A DNA stretch of 64,000 nt from Planoprotostelium fungivorum (GCA_003024175.1 MDYQ01000098.1:1-64000); one strand, 5' to 3'. Counted from the stretch's first letter, positions 1 through 12,300 are shown. A program made the numbers and translations. The notes: generated by a model not told the origin, from the sequence alone.

Positions 1-2
1 GA

Positions 3-1211
3 GCCGCCGGCTACAATTGGCCCCAAATCACTGAACAGGCCTCCGAGATCGTTCGATCCTGCTCCAAGTGCCAACAATTCAATATTGTCCGCCGTGGTTA
101 CTACCCCACTAGACCGATCTTATCCAAGATGCCTGGTGATCACCTCGCCATCGATCTCGCTGGACCTCTACCCACTACCGACCGAGGCAACAACTACCTA
201 TTCATCGCCGTGGACATTTGCACGCGCTTTTGCTTTCTCCACCCCATGATAGACAAGACTTCCGCCACCACTGTGACTCATTTAATTGACTACTGCACCA
301 TCTTTGGCTTTCCTCGCATCCTTCAATCCGACAATGGCACCGAATTCGTCAACGAATTGATGAAACTACTCAAGGAGACCGCCGGATTCGACCACCGTCT
401 CATCACCCCTTACCACGCTGCCGCCAATGGTACTGCTGAACGCTGGGTTCAGAACGCCCTCAACGTCATCCGCAAGATGATTGATGGAGCACGCCACGAC
501 TGGGATCTTTACGTTCCATCCACTCAGTACGCTCTCAACGTCAAAATTGCCGCTCGCCATGGAAGTACCCCATTCTCTCTCATGTTCAACCGCTCTCCCA
601 ACGGTTTCAACGACTTTACTGGATCTCTTGGCTTACACCCTTTCGATGGGGAGGCATACGCTGCGCGTATCGAACAATTTGCCAACATCGTCTTCCCCGC
701 CATCAATGAGAAAGTGCAGAAGTACATCGACGCATCCACAAAGGACAGACACCTCACCTCCTTCCCTGACGGATCGTTCGTCATGACAGTCAACAAGAGC
801 CGCACCAACAAGCTCGAAGCAAGATACGAAGGTCCTTTCAAGGTTCTACGCCGTAACAAGGGAGGAGCGTACATCCTACAAGACACCGATAGTCTCACCT
901 TATCTCGCAACTACACCACTGAGGAGCTCAAGCTCATCTCTCACGATCCTGACGAGCACGGAAAATCCTACGTCATTGAGAGAATCATCCAACACCGTGG
1001 TACTGCTCCCAACTACGAGTACCTCGTCAAGTGGAAAGGTTACACTGCCAAGTACAACACCTTGGAACCCACCGACAGCTTTGACAGTACTGCATCCATT
1101 GACGCCTACTGGACCAGACTCAAAGAGTCTCAAAAGAAGAAGGGGGGTGATGTCGTGACTACTGTCAGACATAAGACCAAGTCCGTGAGAGATCACGGAC
1201 GCACCAAATAA
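3..1211 (+). mobile_element. Ty3/gypsy chromovirus, 3' part of pol (integrase and chromodomain), cut by window edge
   Basis: One reading frame is open from the window edge to a stop at 1211. It begins in the zinc-binding region of an integrase (Cys-x-x-Cys at about 75-90) and continues through the RNase H-like catalytic core, with its acidic residues in IDLAGPL, SDNGTEF and the ERWVQ region. It ends in a chromodomain (YVIERIIQHR then YLVKWKGY), which marks the chromovirus branch of Metaviridae. The visible part looks whole, so the copy may be fairly young. A purine-rich stretch near 1262-1277 could be the polypurine tract, but I could not recognise a long terminal repeat after it. Gag, protease and reverse transcriptase would lie before the window. 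Confidence 0.9.
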
Positions 1212-1469
1212 TTGCCCCGATTACAACGGCCGGAGTCTAAGGACCTCAAGACTACAAGCAGAGATAGGAGGAAAAAGTCCGTTTTACTTTTTCATTGGAT
1301 GATTTACTTTTTCATCAATGTGGCGTTAGTTGAGTGACAGATTAAACCCCATCTGGATGTGATACAAATACCAATGTCAACACCAGAGATTGATCTTAGC
1401 CTTATCCCTTTGCTCCAACTCAACAAACAATTTCACAAACATCTCAAATGTGTACTCATTCTACAAGGA

Positions 1470-2592
1470 CAGTGATGCAAAGTTATTCACTCTCACTTGC
1501 ATTTCAGACATACTCTATGTATATCCAATTGTGCCAGCACCAATGACAATCACCTTCACTCTCAGTAAGTGTCATTGTTTTCATGATCATCACGTCTGAT
1601 GTGTTGACCACCAACATGTCATCATCAATTTCCATCAATGGACAAGGAGTGTACAGACAGACATTGTGGGCTCCTTGTCCTTCAGTATCCTTGGCAGTAC
1701 TGGCAAAAGTACATCAACTGCTGTTGTGCTGATTGTTGTTACACTGCAACCCAGCAAAAAATGGTCACAACCCACCTAATGGTCTGCTGTGGCAAACCGT
1801 CATATACTTGGAAGAAAACATTGCAACCTGATGAGACAGGAAATTGATCTGATAAATAGCACACATGCCAAAATAGGAGAAGAGTAAAACATGAAATGAC
1901 TAAGTGACTTGTGTATGATGTGCATTTGAATGTCTGACTTTTCTCCTATTTTGGCAGAATCAGAGCATCTAGTGCATCTGACTGAGTCAGGATGATGTGT
2001 ATTGGAAGCAGTCTGACCTCCTGGTCCCACAGAGATCCAACAGTTATGACCAGAGGGCATGTCAAATTTTAGGGAGGGTAGCAGGTCAGTTTTCACACTT
2101 TTTCCAGGTAGAAAGACACATGGCCTACACAGTGGTGTAATCCATTTTTTACTCCTGACCAGATCAGTAGAATGAAATTGTGATGCAGCAGCAGAATGTG
2201 TTTCTCTTTGTGTATGCAGAGCTTTCTGCTGCCTTTGATGACAGTTCCCTCTTGCAGCATTCCCATATCCTTCACCACTAGCCAGACATATGCAACATTA
2301 TCATCCAGCCAGAGGGATAGTAATTCTCATGTGGGTAAGGACCTGCGCGAGACCGTCTCGCACGTTAAGGTTAACGTGTCCCGATTGCAAGACACGTTAA
2401 GGTTACCGCGTCAAGACTGGTCTCTGCAGGTCCTTACATGTGGGCAATCAACAGCCACAGAAAAAGAACATTGCAGCCATCATTGGTGGTGTTGTAAGAG
2501 GTGTTATGGGTGTGGCCGTCATTGCAGCCATTGTCATCAGTGTGGTACAGCAGGCTCTCGAGAGCAACATTGGCATGAACACCGCATGATAG
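1470..2592 (+). pseudogene. Decayed copy of the 3' end of the GH81 glucanase gene
   Basis: This stretch resembles the last part of the GH81 gene at 4422-8965 but lies on the opposite strand. Near 2180-2270 the sequence for VMQQQN and LPLMTV-S-S-P matches the intact juxtamembrane region (QQQNAT, LPLMTVTSYSVP). At 2440-2590 the frame reads NQQPQKKNIAAIIGG and on to AVIAAIVI and IGMN, against NQQPQNKNTAAIIGG and IGMRTVI in the intact protein, so it is the transmembrane tail. Similarity runs back at least to 2100 (a TACACAG stretch) and weakly to about 1500. It is interrupted by a 103-bp MITE and contains frame changes upstream, so it is a dead partial duplicate. The 5' limit is uncertain. Confidence 0.75.
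2335..2437. mobile_element. 103-bp foldback MITE with target-site duplication
   Basis: The element begins GTAAGGACCTGC and ends with the exact complement GCAGGTCCTTAC. Inside these 12-bp perfect ends the arms continue as an imperfect inverted repeat, including AACGTGTC paired with GACACGTT around the centre. It is flanked by ATGTGG on both sides. Removing it together with one flank copy rejoins the pseudogene as SHVGNQQPQKKN, which aligns with SQLSNQQPQNKN of the intact gene. No coding capacity. The superfamily is not assigned. Confidence 0.85.
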
Positions 2593-2722
2593 AGACAACA
2601 AATATTCAATGTAACACCGAGCTGCGCGTTGTAGTTCTCGTTTCATTTTTGGCATTTTCAATCTAAAACCGCCACACGAACGAAATGTGAACGAGAAGAG
2701 AGAAGACAAGCTATCTTCCATT

Positions 2723-4295
2723 TTAACTCGAAACTTGTCCAAATTGGATGTCCATCCTCCGCAGCTCATCCACTCTCATGCCAAGGTCTCCAACGTAACG
2801 GACCCTCATCCATCCATCGAGAGAGGTGGCTGTCACCTTCCTTGTCTTCCTGTGGCTCTTCTTTGATTTCTCTGCGGCTGACGCTCTGCCCTTGGGAGCG
2901 GGTGGCTTAGTGAGGATGTCTTTCCAGTTGCGGTTCGAGCCCCAGCCCCCGCCTTTTTTCTCCTCCTTCGACTGTACATCCGTTACACCGTTCTGGCCGG
3001 GTGTCACGTGGTTGTTCGTGTCCTTCTCTTCGATTTTCAAATTCGCCTTTTTGGCGGGAGCGAGGGTCTGGGCGGGTCAGTTTCAATTTGAAAGGGACAA
3101 AGCTTACCGGAAAATATTCCTTCTCGGCTGCAAAGGGTTTCGGTGGTGGCGGTGTGACCACTTTCTCTTCCTCTGTCGTCTTGCTCTGGCTCGTTGTAGT
3201 TGGACTGTTCTTCAGCAGTGGCTTGCGTTTCCCCTGTGTGAACCATTGATTCTCGACTGGCTTATCGTCTATGTTCTGAGCAACCATCTCATCATGTGCC
3301 TCTTGGTCTCTCAATTCACCGATCCAGCACTCCCAGCCGATATTCCGCCATGTGTATTCGGTCTGGCTGGTTGTAGATGGAGGTAACGCCTCGGTGGGTT
3401 TCTTCTTCTTCTTGTCAATGGACTCGAACACCAGGCCCTCCCCCGGTCTGAAAATTCTCTCGAAAATGTCATAGACGATACCTGACATGGGTCATCACCG
3501 ACGGCGTCGCAGATGATGAGAAGATGAGATGACCCACTCTGACAAACGATCTCTGCGTTGAAGTTGAGTTGTGGGTAGACCACGTCGTAGTGGTTGCCGT
3601 AATAACATAATAAAACCTATTCGATTCAGCATGATGGACTCGTGTAGGTGCGAGAGTTGGATATGCATGATGGGAGGGGTGAGGTATTACCTTTTTCGAA
3701 AAAGAATTATCGACCAGAGTGGCTTCCAAGCTCTGCATGGAATAGATGACAAAGTTTCGTTTCAATATGAGAGAGAGTGCCTGTAATTCCACTTGTCCAC
3801 CCCTTCGTTATGTTATTCATGTCCAAGTGATGAAATAGAGAGTGGTTGGTGTGATGATATTACCATGCATTGGGTTTTCGCATGGCGAGGCAGTATTTCT
3901 TGAATGGCATGCCTGATACACATACAAAAGGTTCGTAATCGTCTTGCCTCTCCTCTATGTGATTCACACACATTTGTCTGACTGCGACTGGTCAGAATGA
4001 TAGAAATAGATATCCATATGAACTCACGTGGATAATGGTATCTCTGTGTGAGGAGTACTTGGTCAGATACGGCTCTGAACAGACAAGCACCATCTTTTGG
4101 TATCTTCTTTCTCAGTAGCCCAAGTGACTTGAGTTTACTGTCTAATAGGCCTTCTTCGTCCGCTAACGGCTGTTCTTTCGAAGTATCCCCAAACTTGAAC
4201 ATGTTGGCCCTATCCAACTGCTGTAGACTATTGTCTATCGTCCCTCCATTGGCGAAATCGACTTTGAGTCCCTTTCCTCCTTTCTTCTTCCCCAT
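2723..4295 (-). CDS. OTU-domain deubiquitinase, OTUD3-like
   Basis: Predicted cysteine protease that removes ubiquitin, probably cytosolic. The first exon starts MGKKKGGKGLK and reaches the catalytic Asp/Cys motif DGACLFRAVSDQ. Later exons carry VRQMCVNHIEE and the OTUD3-like DDYEPFV-x-x-MPFKKY, then ELQALSLILKRNFVIY, then the catalytic His in YGNHYDVVYP. This is the same order as in animal OTUD3. The C-terminal half is a low-complexity Lys/Pro/Ser/Thr-rich tail with a Trp-rich patch (WGSNRNWKDIL), of no clear function. At least five short introns interrupt the gene. Its start lies 126 bp from the stop of the GH81 gene on the same strand. Confidence 0.8.
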
Positions 4296-4421
4296 ATCTG
4301 TATCAAGATCTGATGTGATGTTCTTCGCCCACTACAACAACCTCTTTTCTCCTTTCAGAAAATCCGAATTTCACACACTTGATGATAGCTCTTGGTGTTA
4401 CACTGAAGGTTTATTGTCTCT

Positions 4422-7400
4422 TCATATTACGGTCCTCATGCCGATGCTATTCTGGGGAGCCTGCTGTCTCTTCTTGTACACGACCACACCGATGACGATG
4501 GCTGCAATGACGGCCACACCCACGACACCTCCGACAACACCGCCGATGATGGCTGCAGTGTTCTTGTTCTGTGGCTGCTGATTGCTCAACTGAGAGTCAC
4601 CGTTCGCATTTGTGCTCTGAATCGGTGTAGTCTGGCTTGAGGTGGTCTGACCGTCACTCGTTGTGGTCTGACCATTGCTCGTTGCGGTCTGGCCACCATT
4701 CACCGTTGTTGGACTGGTAACAGCTGAAGTAGAGGACGTCGGCACGCTGTAAGAAGTGACTGTCATGAGGGGCAGTCCCAAACTCCTCGATGCATCCACG
4801 AAAGGGTTGCTCGTTGCGTTCTGCTGCTGCATCACCACGGCGTTCTGATAGGCCAGTCCGGCGTCGCCAGCGGTGTTGACGCCGTCAGAGAAGGTGTGGA
4901 CGGCTGTGTAAGAGGTGGCACGCTTGTTTTCATTGTATGAGCTGACTGTGATCTGAGAGACGGCAGAGCCAGAGACGAAAGCGACGATGCTGGCATAGTC
5001 TGCATTGGCGATGGGAGCAGAAGCTGTGAACTGGATTGTGAAAGCCTAAGACGAGATGAGAAAGAGTGTCTTACATCGATGTACGTGAATCGAAGTTCTA
5101 TGAAGAGAGGAAGAGAATGAGAGCTTACTGGTCCAGTCTGAACAGGGGCAGATACTTTGGTGGGTGTGACGTATGACAGTCCACCAGAGGGAGCCGCTGA
5201 CGGCTGGCTGGGATCGTACATCTATCCATGCATCAGATCGACCGTCTACAACTCGACTGTACCTGGAACAGAGCAGTGGGATCATTGGGATTGGTACCGT
5301 TGGCCAAGAGTTGACCGTTGCTGAGCAGAGTGACGTAGTTACCGTTCAGACTGCTGGAGATCAACCACATACCGTTACCCCTGTATACAGGCTTGAAAGC
5401 CTCCCACGTTCCAGCTCCACCCTGTCAGATCCTTCAGACATCGATCTACAACGAGCCACTCTCACACTTCCAGCGTTGAGTGGACCGTTACCGTTGGCAG
5501 ATACTTGCACGTAGCTCTTTGTGGAGAGAGACTTGAAGTTGTAACTTCCCGTCACGGTGAATGTGGAGGCCTGGGTGCTGTTGGCGTCGGCATGCAGCAA
5601 GTTGGAAGAGTCAGAGCGCCAGAAGTTACCGTTAGATGCTTTGATCACCACCTGTCACTGTGTGAGCACCTCACTTCATCTCATCTTCTCTTCGTCCTAT
5701 TCATCGTTTCTATTCACCTGACTGAAATTGAACGAAACGATCTGATTGGGATCAGCAGGATACACGCTGAAGTAGCTGTCAGCGGTCACAGCCATCGAGC
5801 TGGCTCTGAACGAGTTGTCCGTCTTGTTGTACGTCAAGTATCTGCTCGTGTCAGTCTCTCTCACCATCTCACGACTCACCCCTTCGTGTTGAGTGATTGA
5901 ATGACAAAAGCGCCATTACCAAAAGAGATGAACTGGAACGACTCCCAGCCAGAAGCCTTGGGAGCAGAGATGGTGAGAGGGATCTTCCCATCACCGTAAC
6001 CACCAAGGGTGAGCCACAGACCTGAGCCGAGTGACTGTATGGTCTGACCGTTGGGTACCCAGCCCAAGTTGAAGATCTACAACGCGTCACTTCTTCGATC
6101 TCGTCTCTCGTCACTCACGGTGGCATCGTAAGCACTGGCAGCACCTGCTGTCAGCTTCGTGCCCGCAGCACTGACGTAAGAAGCGGCGCCCTGGCTGTAC
6201 AAGATGGCAGTGGGAGGCAGGTCCACTCTTCTGTTCACGGATGGATCGCTGCACATGCCGCTGGGAGCGTTGGGACGTGTAGATGTGAACCACAGAGCAT
6301 TACTGGCAGAGTTTCCAGATCCATAGTCAGATATCTTCTGCTGTGCCTTGAAGGAGTTGGTGTTGTCGTAGGTAGATCTTCCCAACAGCATCGTGACGAC
6401 CCAGCTGTCTCCAACTTCCTGCAGGAGGGTGAGAAATCACGTGAAAGACTGAATATCTATGATGATCGATAAAATATGATTGAACTTGAGACTGACCTCT
6501 CCGGTGCCGATGTAACGGTCATACACTGACTTCGCCCATACAGGATCCACTAACAGCTCACTGATGGGAGTGAAAGGCAGCATCTCGATGCCGCTGACGT
6601 AAGAAGCCTGCGCACCGAACCAAGTCCAAGCGCCTGCAGAAGAACCAGAGCCAGAGTTGACTTCGGCAAATGTAGCGAGGTGATGCAAGTTGAAGGATTG
6701 ATCTGCAGGGTAAGTGGGATCGTTAGGGTGAGGGTCATTCTCAGGGGTATAGATGTGCCAGTATCTGTCATCTGTCACATCATCTGCCATCTCCATCGTA
6801 TCTCACCTCTTTGCAGAGATGATCTCCTGCGCCAAGATGATTCTGCCCCAGTTGTACAAGTCATTGTTACCGGTGACAAGTCCGTACAGAGACAGAGAAT
6901 AGTACGAGTTCACGGCCTCTGACGTCGACTCTTCGTTTCTGTCTCCTCCTCCGTAGCCGATGCCGGAAGCCCACGAGTGACCGTGGTAAAAGTCGAACAT
7001 TCTGGCCTTGGGAAAGTATGGATCGTTCTTCGAGGGATTGGCAAAGTCTCTCGCCAGCGCCTGAGGCAGCCAGTTGTGAGAGTCCATGTAGGTGGGATCG
7101 AACTTGCTGATGACACTGAAGGCGAAGAGGAAGTAGCCGTAGTGGAAGTGATGGTCGTTGTAGTACGAGTTACCGAACTCGGCGTTGGGATCAGACAGAC
7201 CATCGAGGGCGATGATTCCGAACCACTCGACATCGTAACCGAGTTTGACGCAGCCAGAGCACACGGAGTGGTTGTAGTGGGGCTCGAGAGACGCTTTCAC
7301 CTGACGAGTGTGAGCGTGATGTCTCGTTGTAGATGGAATGTAAGGGAGTCACCTTGGTAACGGCCTGTTGGACGAGGTCGGGACGGTTGAGCTCATCGGC

Positions 7401-8965
7401 GATGACGGCCATGCGGGCGATGCGAGCGACTGAACCACCCCAGAAGTAGACATCGTTTGGCATGGGAACTGCACTGTTGGCGATATCGTATGCTAACGTC
7501 TCCTCCAAAAGGGAAACGCAGCTGTGAATGAGAGTCAGAATAAATGGAAATAAAATTGTTTAATATTTCACCTTGGCTCGGGGGAGCGAGGAGCTCTCCA
7601 CGTGATTGTAGGTAAGTCTAACTGCAGTGTCCACGTGTTACCGATGACACTCTTGAAGTAGCCCTTTGTGTTCAAGAACTGCACACTTCCGTCTACACCA
7701 GGCGACTGCAAGACGTCTCTCTGATGAGGCAGAGTCATCATCAGCAGAGGCACGTTGCTGTCTCCTGCAGCCACAAAGTTGTAGCTGACTGTGGCTGTGT
7801 CACCACTGACAGAGGACGTGATGTTGACCGCTGTGGGGTAAGAGGCATAGTGAGCGTCGTACGTCTGCTTCTGGGCTGGCACGGATACGTTGTAGAAAGC
7901 AAAGCGAAGGATGCCAGTCCATTGGCTGGTAGCCTGGAAGACAGTGGAAGTGGCGGAGAAGGTGATCTGAGCGACAGCTGTCAGAAGAGGAGATATAGAA
8001 GAGAAGAGAAGAATGGATGCCTCACGGATTTGTTGTCCAGAGCATAGATCAGCCACGTGCTGCCTTGTGTGTTGTTAAACTGAAACTTTGTTCCTGTCAC
8101 AGTCACGGGTGTGTTGGAAAGGGTCTGTCCATTGAGCGTCAGGAAGTTTCTGTTGCTGTCTCTTGTGACCTGCTCTTCTTTCAATCTTCTCTCCTATTCT
8201 CTTTCATTCACTCACAGTGACGGTGGCTGCGTTATACTGCACAGTAAAGTAGGCTGCTCCTTGTACCATCAGAGGCGACATAGTCGTCGCTCCATTGTAC
8301 CACTGCGTGTGCAGAGCTAGCTCGTCCCAGTACTGTACCTTGTGATACTTCTTGTCGTTCGCCGTGAATTCTGCAGCTCCCAGAGCCAGTTCAGTGTTCA
8401 TGTAAGTACGGAGAGAGGTACCATCAAAGACTCTCTCGTGAGGCAGAGCGATCTTGATGGAGGTGTTTGTCTGTTGGTACTGTTGAAGTCGATCAGCAAT
8501 GTCCGTTATATGATATGATTCGATGGATGACTGAATGAATAGACGGACGAGTGCATCGAAGAACAGTTGGGTAGTCTAACGGTTGAATGGGATGGATGTG
8601 AATGGATGGATGGTTGAATGGATGGATGGATGGTTGAATGGATGGATGTGAATGGATGGATGGATGGAGGTTTCCCATACCTGGTATGGATACGGACCCG
8701 CCGCTGGACTCTCGCCTGTGTCTACTCCGCTAGAGCTGAACCACATGTTGGTGGGATAAGGTCCGTTGGGGAAGTCTTGATACCACACACTGGGAGGATG
8801 GTAAGACTGAGCCGTCTGAGGAGAGGCTGGCTGCTGAATCGAGATGGGATCATTGATTGCAGCGATGGCTGAATGGAATCATCAGCTGAATGGATGCGTG
8901 AGATGAGACTCACCCAGAGAGACGGATAGAACACAGAGCACCGCTCGAAGCGCCATGCTCGCCAT
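4422..8965 (-). CDS. GH81 endo-1,3-beta-glucanase with fascin-like region and C-terminal membrane anchor
   Basis: Predicted to hydrolyse internal beta-1,3-glucan bonds, for example in fungal walls, at the cell surface or in a digestive vacuole. The N-terminus MASMALRAVLCVLSVSLG looks like a signal peptide. GH81 hallmarks follow in order: FPNGPYPTNMWF; the barrel region NDHHFHYGYF; RDFANPSKNDPYFP; FDFYHGHSWASG; and the catalytic Glu region EESTSEAVNSYY. After the catalytic module come fascin-like beta-trefoil stretches (SGLWLTLGGYG, FISFGNGAFVIQS, VVIKASNGNFWRSD). A Ser/Thr-rich stalk and one transmembrane helix (AAIIGGVVGGVVGVAVIAAI) with a short basic tail follow. About 12 short introns are present, several holding the CGTTGTAGA motif. 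A broken copy lies at 1.5-2.6 kb. Confidence 0.87.
8585..8668. repeat. ATGGATGG/TTGAATGG tandem repeat inside a GH81 intron
   Basis: About 80 bases of tandem GGATGGAT and GGTTGAAT units sit in the intron after the exon coding GPYPYQ. On the minus strand they read as Ile-His-Pro-Ser, so apparent open frames here are artefacts of the repeat. Confidence 0.85.
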
Positions 8966-9316
8966 CGGGTGATGTAAGAATGGCTCTGACGAACCTTACA
9001 GCCACCGGAACGTGGAAACTATGTGAGTCCCGATCTCTACCGCGAGTAGGGCGGTAGTTAACGTAGTTTTTACGGAAGAAGTCTAGATGGACAAGATTTT
9101 GGCAGCCCCTCGAAAGAAAGGCCCGTGACAGGCTCAACAACATAACATAATACTATGCCATCGTGATATATCGCTGGTGAGAGAAGAAGAATTTTGAAGG
9201 AGAACCCACATCGACACGAAGAAGAGCACTCTGCTCGAAGACCTCATCAGATGAGGCGGAAGACATTACGTTCGTAACAATGAATTCTTTTATTTCGTAT
9301 TAATACAGGGAGCTCA
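8966..9316. other. Intergenic region between the GH81 gene and the receptor kinase
   Basis: About 350 bases hold the GH81 upstream region and the 3' flank of the receptor kinase gene. No convincing coding segment, RNA gene or repeat is visible. Confidence 0.5.
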
Positions 9317-12300
9317 TCACATGCGACTGCCCCTCTCTGAGCCGTGAGGTGTTCCAAAGTCCATGCTGTCGTGGACTCTCGAATAGAAGGGTGAAGCAGT
9401 CTCGTCCGTCTCATAGTCGTCCTTTCTAAAGAAGATGGCGGGCTTGCTGTCGATGCGGATGCGCTTGGGAGCCATGGGTTCTAACACCTACGAGTCTCAG
9501 ATGATGTGATGACCGTGATGGAATTGTCTTCACCTTCAAGATGGCTTGGAAGGATGGACGCTCAGAGGGCTCGAGTAACCAGCTGATGAAAGATGAGTCG
9601 AAGGTGATGGTGATGACGAAATCACCATTGACCCATGGTGGTGTAGAGTGTGGCGTGTTGATACATGGATGCGGGCATCTTCAATCTCTCCCCTCGCTTG
9701 ATCATGTCCTCGATCTGATCGTCATCAGATGATGAAGGAAATGGAACTCACTTGTTCCTCCGACATTCCTTCGTAGGGTTGAGCTCCCTTTGAGAAAGTC
9801 TCCCACTGCATCATGTTCAGATCGTCATCGCGATCATCAAGTAGAAAACTCACCACAAAGACTCCAAAAGACCAAACGTCAGACTTGATCGTCTGCTCCT
9901 TTTCCGCCTCGGGTGCCTGCACTCTCATCAACACCATCATCATCATCTCATCTTCATCACCTCATGTCTGATGTCCTTCTTCACTTCCTTCTTGCTCTTC
10001 GGGATGGGTTTGAAGTCTCTTCCGATCATCTTGCTGAAATCGTACAGCTTGCATTCTTCTCTGGCGGCCTTCTTGACGAGAACATTTTTGGCCCTGACGT
10101 CTCCGTGTGACCAATTGTTCATCTCGATGTAGGCGAGAGCAGCTGCGACGTCGATGACCCTTTTCTCTCATCAGATGAAGTGAGGAAGTGATGATGAGAT
10201 GATGATCGATGAGACGGATGATGATTAAGATGATGAATCACATGTTGAGGAGAACATCGGCTGACAGTTGAGGACAATTTCTGAGGTAACTACCACGATT
10301 CAGATCGTTTCCTCCTTCACCCTCACCTCTGCAGATCACCCTCGGGCATGTACTCCATCACCAAGTTCATAGCATTCTCCACGTTCGTGTACATTCCAAA
10401 GTACTGAACGATGTACGGATGGTGCAACCTCTGCGCGCACGTCAATCTACAACGTTGTAGACGGTCAAATTCTCACCTGCATGACGTCGGCCTCACGTAA
10501 GAAGGAAGGCTTCTCCTGTAGATAGACCAATTTTTTCACCGCCACGTCAGTTGTGCTGTGCAAGAGGCCTCTATAGACAGTGCCATATTTACCCTCTCCT
10601 ATCTTTGTCGACGTCACCACACTGTCTGTCGACATCGTCGGCACGCTGCGTTCCAGGGACAGCTGACATCTTCAGCCTCGTTGTAGATCGACTTTTCACC
10701 TCGAATTCTTCGCCACGGTCCTTGGATCTAGATTTGGATCTGCGAACAGACACGGTGACGACAATGGCCACGATGATGAGAACCAACGAGCCACCCCCGA
10801 TGCACACGATCAACAGGAGTGTTCTCAAGGGGAAGCCACTGGTGGTCTACAACGCGTCAACTGTGAAGATGGCAGGTTGTGATCTCACGGGTGGAGAGAG
10901 TGATTCGGCATCTGTAGCAGATTGAGCAGGTGGCTTCACGATGGCGATGGAAAAGTTTGTAAGATGGTTGCATGAGCAAGAGACGAGCTGTAGAGATTCG
11001 TTGTAAGAAGTCACGCAGTTGTCTCTCATCCAAGACGGCTGAGTCTCGTTCCAATAGATGCACGCCACTGTTTCGACTCAGAAATGTCTCGTTGTAGTCT
11101 GACCTCACCGGTCTTATCGGTGGGTATCCCCCCGTTCAATTTCATATTGATGGTGAAATTTCCTTTGGCATCTACAACGAGCAATTCCTTCCCATCGGGG
11201 CCCACGGCAGATAATCCAGTGATGCTGGTCGCCGGTCGATCTACATCCGTCCCGTTTTCATTCATCTGAAATAAAGAGGAGAATTGTTCGTAGGGAAAGT
11301 GTTGGGCCAAGAAGACCGAATCGGTCAAGTTCAACTGTTCGTCTTCAGCGCAGATCGCAATCGCAGAAGCGAGATGCTCACCCCAGTGGGGACGATGACG
11401 GAACTATCCTTCACGGAGAGGGAGAGGTTCTTCGTGTTGTCGTACGATTGAACGGCCAGGCTGATGTTGCCCTTGGCGAAAGAGAAGGGCTCCGATTTGT
11501 TTTTGGCCAAGCTGCTGGCAAACTCTGCGATGGCAGAGAAATACTGAGGTCCCGCGTAGTTCGAGATGACGTCGACGACAGCAGAGGAATTAACGCGAAT
11601 GATCTGTGAAATTTCAGTGAAATTTCAGTGAATGGATTTTTACGGTGGAGAGGTTGCAGTGGCCGAGGATGAAGGGACCGATCGAACCGTCTAAGCCAAA
11701 GAGAGTTGTAGATTGAGCGCAGATGGCATTATGGTCCAATTTACCATCGCTGAGAGATTGACTCAACAATCGAGTGACATTGAGCTGAGACCAGTTCTAA
11801 TCGAATGAGAGAGTGATACGACCTTCAACTTCTCACTTGGCCCAAATATCGGATCAGATCCGTCACACTCGAGTTCAATCTACTGTTGAAGCAAGTGTCA
11901 TTGTTGCAGTAGCAGTAGGAGGAAACGAACCAGGGGAGGCACAAGAAGGTGTTGTTTTCCAAGTGCACTCGATCGTGATCCGTCACCCAATAGAGAGAAG
12001 CAAAATCTGTTCATTCGGTCAGGATGAATAAAACGAAATAAAATACCCGTGAAATTGTTGTTGTCGGCGTAGAGGGCGACATTGGGGTACAGAGTGGGTA
12101 GAGTGCCGTTGAAGCCCAAGCCCGATATGTCCACCATCTGAGTCACTGCACCACGTCAACATGGACATATCCATGGTGATGTCTCACCATTGTCGATGCC
12201 TGAAGGAAGAGAAAGTGGGACGTATTGTCCCATGGCCCGCTGAAGGGTGAATGATCGCAGAGTAGTATCTGCGAATGCGACATTTCTGCAGATCTTCAAC

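Noticed and set aside
524-910. Minus-strand frame of 128 codons within the retroelement
   Set aside because: Shadow of the integrase/chromodomain frame on the other strand.
1212-1470. Possible long terminal repeat after the retroelement
   Set aside because: A purine-rich stretch is present but no terminal repeat pair can be shown without the 5' end of the element.
2196-2666. Plus-strand open frame of 156 codons
   Set aside because: It runs through the MITE and the glucanase pseudogene; only its flanks have protein meaning and only as a fossil.
8493-8788. Minus-strand frames rich in Ile-His-Pro-Ser repeats
   Set aside because: They arise from the ATGGATGG repeat in a GH81 intron.
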